From positions 151,880,845 to 151,944,844 of the forward strand of contig OW799233.1 in assembly GCA_941918925.1 (NCBI GenBank): DNA of 64,000 nucleotides, read 5' to 3'. This DNA is from Phyto melanocephala. Taxonomy: Eukaryota; Arthropoda; Insecta; Diptera; Rhinophoridae. This document shows, piece by piece, positions 56,740 through 64,000 of the stretch (position 1 is its first letter; each line of letters opens with the position of its first letter). The translations under genes were made by a program, and so were the position numbers. The notes under the pieces are model-generated. The model searched no databases and was not told the DNA's origin. It worked only from the letters and a program-made list of their open reading frames with translations.

Positions 56740-57870
56740 GGTTTACATGCCGAAGGTGTCATTGGCCAATTTATCTTTTAATCCGAAATCGGTGCGAGCA
56801 TTAAGAGAAACTGCGAAATTCCAACAGTTGTACGAAGTCAAAAGAGTGTATTCAGATCTCGTCCTTCAGAAGCACTAAACACTATGTTCTACCTCATTCT
56901 CATTGTCCTTTATATAATGGCCACAAGAAGAGAAGCAAGGCTCAATGCATTCAGATGTTGGATATCGAAGACAAATGGCTATGCAGAAATCGTACCAAGG
57001 CTGCCTTCGATCTTGAGTCTATTATCTGATTACGCCACCTACAACTATATGGATTATGATAGGGTGTTTAAAATTCCAAGTGAGAGGGGAAAGGTGGACT
57101 TGTAGTCAGCTTCTACACCAGGGTATATAGTTGAATCCGGCATCTTCTCTGATTAACTGAAAATAGAGCTCTCTTTTGGCCTTCCGAATGAATGCAACGT
57201 ATTACAGACCCTAAATATTCGCTATCTGGAAGGCATGTATGATTCTGAATAACAAGAATATGTACGAGAATATTGCCTTTTTTCGACAGACAGGGGGCAC
57301 TGTTTTCGCTAAGGTCATACACCACCAAACCTTAATTAGTCAGTCAATGCAGGAAAAAGTCTTTAAGGCTTAGTCAACTGGCTGATGTTGCCCTAGTCTG
57401 AGTCATTGCGGATGGGGACAACTATGTATCTAATCTAGCCACGAGGGAATCTGCTTTGAATATATTCAACGCAAATTAAGTTGCAATCCCGTTGGATACT
57501 ATCAAAAGATATATAGACATCTTCTTAAAATAGTCAAGAACAGGAAGTGTGGACTGCATATTTGTGGAGTGGCTAAGATTACGTGGCCCTGGTTTGATAT
57601 CAGGCGTATATGAAAACGAGCCGTGGATCGGTTTACTGGATGTTTGAGAAATGTGCAAGTCGACTAGGAATTTTCTTAAACGATAATTGTCGAACCTGTT
57701 TGAATTTGGAAAAGGAGGAATTAGTTTTTCACCTTCTCTGCGAATGTCCTACCCTGCCTACCCCAAGAGACACAAAATCCGGGTAAACATATACTTGATA
57801 ACCTCTTTGAGATAACCGAGGCGAGACTAAACGATCTGCTGATATAACTTACGGCTAATACCACCATTAA
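56740..57870 (+). pseudogene. Broken LINE (RT tail, RNase H, zinc knuckle)
   Basis: Segments in order, in shifting plus-strand frames: SEALNTMFYLILIVLYIMAT and RLNAFRCWISKTNGYAEIV (the tail of a Jockey/I-type reverse transcriptase region), then GIFSD, stop, LKIELSFGLPNECNVLQT (RNase H start, like G-x-x-S-E-x-L-x-x-x-x-S-F-x-L-P-x-x-C-x-V-F-Q-A-E), and finally NCRTCLNLEKEELVFHLLCE plus CPTL, the C-terminal C-x2-C...H...C zinc knuckle. Several stops and frameshifts: dead. This is a different LINE from the scrap at 4380. Confidence 0.7.
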
Positions 57871-58545
57871 TTGCCTACCAAATGTTATAACGTCTTTAAC
57901 AACTAACAACGTAACTGTGGTTCGTTTACTGTCGCTATTTAGATCATTAGACTTTGACCAAATAAATATAAAATGTTTTCCGCTGATGTTTTAAATAAAT
58001 GTGCCAATCGCCATGTTGTTATCTTGACCTTCAATTCATCACATTTCATTAGATTTTTGGTTAATTTGAGTTCTGCTTTTTCGGTAAAAAGATCATACAT
58101 AAATACATAATTGGTGGATTCATAAATTCTGTTACACATTAAATGTCATATTGTCGTAATTTTCGACCATAATATTTTGAAATTGTTTAAAAATATTGTT
58201 GTTAATAGCAAAATATTTCAATTATTTTAAAATTTTAACAGTATCATAATATAGCATAGCTTGTGAATCCCCTAAATATACATATGTTTGTAATACACAT
58301 GTATGTATGTATGTGTACTTCAAGTATTAGATACAATCTTAGATCCTATATTTGTGTAAATAAACTACTATAGAAGATTACCATTGACAATTTGTTCATA
58401 TTTTTTTGGAATAATCTCTAAATGTATCAACATTTACACTAACTTAACACGTCTTTTAAAAATATTTGAATGCAGCATCCAATTAGAATTAATAGATTTT
58501 TGTTGTGCAAAAATCTTACTTTATATTCTAATTGGATGGCTTTCG
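57871..58545. other. 3' flank and 3' UTR of Pde6
   Basis: No exon seen. It should contain the 3' UTR of the minus-strand Pde6 gene. No single polyadenylation site is obvious. Confidence 0.3.
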
Positions 58546-61500
58546 TCACAATAGTGCACATAATTTTGAACGTTTTTTGTTCTTATCAGTTGCCGAATTC
58601 GTGGTGCACGATGATGATATTGATGATGAGGCTGACATTTGACCAGTAGAACCACAAGGTGGTTGCGATGGGCTAGTTGGACTTCTGTCATCAAGATCTT
58701 CACTGACATGTGTTTCTAGCAGCCGTAAAGAGGTTCTCGGTTTAACACTATCCATACTGTTGTAAAGAGTTTTAGTGAGTTTTGATTTGACTGCCCTTCC
58801 TATTGATCCCGTTTTCTTAATGCTCAAACGTGAAGTGCTGCGTTGATTTTCGGGTGTTGAGGTCTCATCGCTGTTCTGCTGTTGATGGCAATTTAAGGTG
58901 GTCACCGTAAATTCGATATCCTTAATATCCTCCTCATCACAGGCTGAAAATAGTAAAAAGAAATAAGTCTTATTTTTGTACATTACAGTGGACTGTGGAC
59001 AAAACAACTTATTTCGAGTTTTCAAATATTTTAGAAGTGCAAAAAAATCCAATTTATTTAATGCCGGCTTTTGACAAAATTTTAAATTAAATTCTAAATT
59101 TTATTATAATTTGTTGTGAAAGAAAAATATGAAAATAAATGTATTGGTTACCGGATTCTACTACCTGGAAGTTGAATAGTTGGATTTACACCCAACACGT
59201 AATCACCCATCAAAGAATGCTGGTTTTAAAAATTCGTTTAAATCGAGTAGTGTCGATAAAAAAAATCAAACTTTCAGAGCACTCATTAAGTATTTGTTCA
59301 TATTATGGAACATTTGTTTAAAACGTTTTCAAATTCTCTTGCGTTCATGTTGTTCATGTTCAATGAGAGTGAGTGAGACTTGGCTTACAAAACTTCTATT
59401 TTTTTGACATGTCTTTATATAGCAAACTTCTTAGCGAATGAGAAGAACAGAACAGAATTACATGTACATAAAACATAGTTTCCATTGTATTCGATGCTTC
59501 TTTCCACTTTCATGCAAAAACTCAAAGTTTTACAAGAAATGTTCCATAATAGGGATGATGAGTAATTAATTAAATTTACCTAATATAGAAAATTCTGGTT
59601 TCGTGGTGTTTGTTCTTAAACTCCTCCGAAATGGCTCGACCGATTTTCATGGAATTTCGTGTGCACATTTCGGACAACATTTGGCATACTCCTAAGCGCC
59701 AGTCCTTTTTTCACGCCCCCTCAGGTAGGTCAGACTGCTGGACCGATCTTCTTTAAATTTTTACATAATATAACTAAGACTCTGATATGATTAATAGGAT
59801 AATTTTTTTTACCATGCCTACTTTAACGCCTACTTTTTTTATCGATATAGCTTTTAGTATTTTTTTTTTCAAATTGTACACAATTTATGGTCCAGCCAAT
59901 GCAGAAGTAAACGTTTAAGAATCGGTCAACATCTATTTTTCATACTCCAAGGAACAATTTATGCCTCACCGAAATAACGTAACGACTTCGATAAAATTTT
60001 AAACTAATATATATCTACATACCGTAGAACATACATATATGGTTTACGTTTTTTTTTTAATGTAAAAACTATTTCCTAGAAATAATTTATATGGCAAAAT
60101 AACGTTTACCAGGTCAGCTAGTTTCTTTGTAAAAACACGAAATTAAAAAAGTGAAAACCAATTTAAAAACATTTGGTCTTAAACATTGTAAATCTGATAG
60201 AGTTTTTTTAACATTGTTTTTATATCGTTGGTATAAAGTAGAAAGGCGCTAACTCAAATAATTGCAACTTTACAAGAGAAGATAAAAACTTAATAGAAAC
60301 TGCATCTTCATAATGTAAATTCTTTTATAAAATTGCTTGTAAAACTTTTAATTTATATAAACGGTCCGCCATCTAAGTGGCCGTAGTCAATGGCGATCGT
60401 TATCGGGCCATGTTAAACGAATTTTTGTTCACAAAAATTGAAGAGGAGGATATTGAAAACATTTGGTTTCAACAGGACGGCGCTACGTGCCACATATTTA
60501 TTATTGCATTAAATTTTTATGTCGAGTTGTATTGGAATCACTAAAAATCTCAATTTCTTAAAAAAATACGATTTAGGGCCTGTCTACTCGTAACCATCAA
60601 TATGAAGATTGACAATTAGAAATGATGAGAGCAGAGAAAATATATGAAATTTTGACATTTGGAAAATAATATATTATATGTTGAGCAATTGAAACTAACT
60701 AATTAAGTATACCCTCTACTTATATATTCAGAAAAAAAAAAACTTTCAGGAGAGAAAAAAAAAAGATTTTAAACAATCAAATTAGTTACTTCCATTTTGA
60801 TTGGATCTGTCCAAGGCACATTTATTCATCAGGTTGTCTTGTTTCGCCAGCTGATAAATTTTTTATTCACTTATTTTAAACTTCAGCTGTCAAAGCCCAC
60901 AGATAAAATACAATTCTCTCTCTTCGCTATTATTTTTTAAAATGTCAAACTTTATATATAAAAAACAAACAAAAAATCTCTTTCCCAACTGCGATTACCT
61001 AATGAATAAATATGCCTTGTGATATGTCTTAATATATTTTATATAGAGAGCGATTGTCGAAATCATGTCTATCTCTAATTTTCTTTTGGAGAATATTCAA
61101 AGAAATCATTGACGTTCAAACGACGAATTTTTGCTTGCAACAGCTCATGTTTGTATTACATTTTATGTTAAATCTAATAAGTGTAAAAGGAAATTTGGAA
61201 AAATTCACACAAAACACAAAACATGACTTTTTATATTACCCCGCTTTCAACTCTTACCCGATCATTGACAAACTAAAAAATAGTCGTGGTGGGCAAACTT
61301 TGAGAACTTTCATCATGTTAAAGCCAATTGTTGTAGACAAGACGTTTTTTTTTAATTAAGACACTTGAAAATTTCCTTATATCGACTTAAGATGTTTTGT
61401 GTATGTAAACATCATGTTAGCTATTCTGTTGCCTCTATACTCACCAGCAAATTCCTCGACTGGCTTATCAATGGTATCATGATCTATCCAAGTTAAGCCC

Positions 61501-64000
61501 ATCTCTACTTTTTCAGCTAAGTCTTGCCAATTTCGGCGATTCTCCAACGTTCCGTCGTATAGGGGAGTAATCCAAGGAAAAGTATCACACAATACTCGAT
61601 ACAGCGGTAGGCATATAACATCGATAAAACCCACTTGCATTTTGGGTAATTCATCTTTACGTTCTCTAAAATTTTTCAAGTCATAAAAAACTTTGTCTTT
61701 AGATAAGAAATGCATAGTTGAACAGCTTACCTGTCCATCATGGCCACGGGTTGTGTATTTAATTGTAACTTTTCCAAATCACCTTGATCGAAAAACTCAT
61801 CAGCCACTAATTTTGCAACACGATGTTGCACTTCCCACGGCTTTGCTATAGCACTAACATCACAGGCTGTCATCATCATGCCACATAGTACTTTAATATA
61901 AAGAAATTATATGTTTTTAATATATAATTTTAACTTTATTTTGTAGCTTTTTACTTACACTCTTTTTTCTCTTCACTCTGCCAGTCGAATTCGCCATTTT
62001 CTACTTGTTCCAAGAAGGCATTTCGTTTTTTGAAATAAACTGCCAAATCGGTTGAAAGTATAGCATTTTCTACAGTTTTCATAACGCCACGATAGTCTTC
62101 CGGGGACAGAGCCTACAAAGAATGTATAATCATTTTTAAGCAAGAGAGAAAACAAGGTGAACACCTACTTCTCTCTTAATTGTGTTTTTATAAATAAACT
62201 TAGCAGACCAAAAGTTATAATGTTCTAAATGATCTCTTTTATTATACTTTATTTTTTAGTAACTTTTGTTTTGAAATTAAAAAAAAGTTAATCGCTTGTA
62301 CGTATACAAATTATATTGCAGGTAATAATATGGCTCTTACACGTTCACATTGAAGTTTCAAAAAGTTTGTTAGTGAAAGAGGTGCAGAAAATATGGGGGG
62401 GGGGGGAGTACAGAGAAGGTGCATTCACACAAATATAAGCACACAAATTAAATTTGTCAATATCAATGTCTGAGCACCAAAGTATGTTTAAAACAGAATC
62501 CCAAAAAAAAAGAAGTTGTCAAACTAAAATTTGAACGTGTAAGAGCCGTCAGGCCTACTTTTTTATCTGGCATCAAGAGATTTGCGTCTCACTCTCGCAT
62601 TGATTAATTGCGTGTCGAAATCAGAAATACCGTCTTCTTAGATGAAGGTATAGGTCGATTGGCAACTACTGGAAGAGGCTCTATGGAAAATATTTGACTA
62701 TTTGAGCGAAAATAATTGACCGTTTTGTCTTTTGACCGTCAAAAAATTGTCTAGTGCTGATATGCTAGAACCTTCATCTTCATGGGTGCCCCGGTGGATT
62801 AGTCAGTAGTGTGCTGGTCGGCTTGTTTGGGGGTTGCGGGTTCGATTCCTGCCAGACTCTAGACTGGTCTGCTTCTCTTTCTCTTCTATTCTAATTATGC
62901 TATTCATATGGAGAGCACAACATGCCAATTGCATGCAAAGAAAAACCATGGTTACGACATGATCATGACGGTCATATTATAGTTTCTATAACAATATTTG
63001 GTTGTCGAAAACAAGTAATAGTTATTTTTGTTTCATTTCATCATATATTTTGTCACGATAATCAAGCATTTGTTTGAATTGTATCATTTAATGTTTACTT
63101 TTCTTAAAAATTTCAAAATGGTTGTCATTTAAAAATAGTATGATTTTAAAAATATTTATGTGACGAAAATAACATTATATTCTAAAGCATTAAACATTAC
63201 AAATAATCATTAAATAATAGGTGAGACAACAGTATGATTACAAATTAATCAAGCTATGATTTTTATTTAATAATAATTTGATTTCAACTGTTCTTCTTCT
63301 TGCTGAATAATTTTTTATTATTTTAAAAGTTTGGGATGTCAAAAAAATTAACAAAAAATTTGTAAAATTAAAGAAAATTTACAAATGAACGAGAAATTGT
63401 AAAAAAAATATTGGTATAAAAATTGAAATTAAATTGGTAAGTACAATCAATATTTGTATGTTACAGCAAAAGACAATAATTTGCCGTAAAAAAGCAAAGA
63501 TTGTCGATTTCAATTGTAGTCATATATATGATTATTGCATTATGATTAAATTAAACATAATAATGATAACCGGTAACCATTACATGTTTTAACGATAATC
63601 ATACAATTCAATCATAGTATGTTGCTCTTCGATTATGGTTACCACAACCATATTTTTTCTTTGCGTGTGGGCATAAGTGTATACTTTTCGTGGGTTTGGG
63701 CTTTTAGTGCCCCTCCTTTTCAACCTAACCTATCGAAATGATATTGGAGTAATCGTAAACACATGTTTACACCTTAGCAAGTTGTCATGCGAAAATTAAT
63801 TTTATTAATAGAAATTGCGTTGCAGCAATTCCTGTTTTACCTAGTCTTTGTAGCTGTTTTAAAAGAAAGACGTTGTTTCCTCTTTCTTATAAACTCACCA
63901 GCTGTGATAGGAAAAATTACTGTGTGATAAACGGGAGTTACCTGAAATATATTGTTTCCTTCCGAGTTCAAAATCATTACACACTGATCAAAATGATGAT
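58546..64000 (-). CDS. Pde6: Pde6-type cGMP phosphodiesterase, 3' half (partial)
   Basis: Five exons, right to left: >64000-63942, 62112-61959, 61890-61731, 61665-61445, 58943-58546. All GT-AG, phases consistent. The gene runs off the right edge, so the GAF domains and HD metal site are outside. In order: [37 protein letters not shown] and [36 protein letters not shown], where the Asp of TACDVSAI is the second metal-binding Asp of class I phosphodiesterases; [29 protein letters not shown], where the Gln is the invariant purine-clamp residue; and the last helix [13 protein letters not shown]. The final exon is a Ser/Thr-rich tail ([20 protein letters not shown]) ending KRSKLCALL, a C-terminal CAAX box; Leu last suggests geranylgeranylation and membrane attachment, known for fly Pde6. 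It hydrolyses cGMP. The last intron (58944-61444) is 2.5 kb and full of transposon debris. Confidence 0.92.
59571..60121 (+). mobile_element. Putative non-autonomous Helitron in Pde6 intron
   Basis: AAACTCCTCCGAAATGGCTC plus GACCGATTTTCATGGAATTT is a motif common in insect Helitron-like elements. The 3' end ACCAGGTCAGCTAG (to 60121) is a CTAG terminus followed by T, as Helitron insertion between A and T predicts. The 5' end near 59571-59600 (CTAATATAGAAAATTC) is only tentative. No helicase coding. Confidence 0.5.
60380..60500 (+). pseudogene. mariner-type transposase DDE fragment
   Basis: Plus strand: [20 protein letters not shown], then [14 protein letters not shown]. This is the block around the second catalytic Asp (QQDGATCH) of mariner transposases. 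It is antisense to Pde6 and isolated. It is not from the same element as 13444-14520, since the sequences differ. Confidence 0.75.
60811..61020. mobile_element. CCAAGGCA-ended MITE, copy 4
   Basis: CCAAGGCACATTTATTCATC start and AATGAATAAATATGCCTTG end, inverted. TTTCGCCAGCTGATAAATTT, CTTCAGCTGTCAAAG, CTCTCTCTTC and AATGTCAAACTTTATATATA are as in copy 1 at 22684. It lies in the last Pde6 intron. Confidence 0.8.
62784..63735 (+). mobile_element. tRNA-derived SINE, copy 2, split by a MITE
   Basis: Head GGGTGCCCCGGTGGATTAGT with B box GCGGGTTCGATTCCTGCC at 62836-62853, matching the SINE at 12858-13066. The body is interrupted from about 62932 to 63667, and a TTTCAACCTAACCTATC tail appears at 63718. 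It lies within a Pde6 intron, antisense to it. Confidence 0.65.
62935..63664. mobile_element. MITE nested in the SINE
   Basis: GCAAAGAAAAACCATGGTTA at 62935 and, inverted, GCAAAGAAAAAATATGGTTG ending at 63664. About 730 bp, very AT-rich, with repeated ATGATTGCATTATGATTA-like and CCGGTAACCAT motifs inside. No coding. Target duplication unclear. Confidence 0.55.

Noticed and set aside
56884..57105. A small standalone gene starting MFYLILIVLYIMAT
   Set aside because: It is one frame segment of a broken LINE; neighbouring frames carry the RNase H and zinc-knuckle pieces in the right order.
59002..59052. Extending the last Pde6 exon upstream to an ATG ([11 protein letters not shown])
   Set aside because: TTACTATTTTCAG at 58944-58956 is a good acceptor and the preceding exon supplies the matching phase, so the upstream ATG lies in an intron.

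Overview
This window is eukaryotic and very AT-rich. It has short GT-AG introns, long gene-poor stretches and a dense load of transposable elements. Three host genes can be assembled by hand, all with insect-type proteins: an Osiris (DUF1676) family gene, a GOLGA7/Erf4 homologue and the 3' half of a Pde6-type cGMP phosphodiesterase. Together with a high-copy hairpin-ended repeat that resembles dipteran DINE-1/mini-me sequences (TATACCCTTCAC end, CCCCATAAAGTATATAT core, GTCCGTCT runs), this points to a brachyceran fly, probably a calyptrate. The species level is inference only.

Layout. 1-7.7 kb: a hAT C-terminal scrap, several copies of the hairpin-ended repeat (one with a 303-bp tandem duplication) and a LINE RNase H remnant. 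7.77-12.26 kb: the Osiris gene on the minus strand, four coding exons; its 3.35-kb first intron holds a Harbinger-like MITE, a mariner scrap and a repeat copy. 12.8-16.2 kb: a tRNA-derived SINE, a complete but dead mariner-type element with TIRs and TA target duplication, and a second mariner fragment. 16-27 kb: gene-poor; repeats, MITEs, a hAT zinc-finger scrap and a GGGTGA-ended element. 27.0-31.5 kb: a DNA transposon with about 490-bp near-identical inverted termini around a two-exon gene for an apparently intact 621-aa transposase-like protein; this is the most interesting object in the window. 31.6-39.3 kb: hAT MITE with a perfect 8-bp duplication, two minisatellites, more MITEs and a second repeat subfamily carrying a deleted mariner. 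40.2-42.65 kb: GOLGA7 homologue, plus strand, three coding exons. 42.7-53.4 kb: MITEs, repeat copies and a piggyBac element with its catalytic core deleted, into which a hAT element has jumped (perfect 8-bp duplication). 53.7-57.9 kb: a TA-flanked element and a broken LINE. 58.5-64.0 kb: the Pde6 3' end on the minus strand, running off the right edge, with Helitron, mariner, SINE and MITE debris in its introns.

The three host genes are not functionally linked: a secreted or endosomal cuticle-associated protein, a palmitoyltransferase subunit and a prenylated cGMP phosphodiesterase. GOLGA7 homologues and the Pde6 C-terminus both concern lipid modification and membrane targeting, but I see no reason to think their proximity matters. 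Most of the DNA is mobile-element history, with clear nesting that gives relative ages (hAT in piggyBac, MITE in SINE, hairpin repeat in the long-TIR transposon, hairpin repeat in the GGGTGA element).

All calls come from reading the sequence and from recalled family features. No search or alignment program was run.
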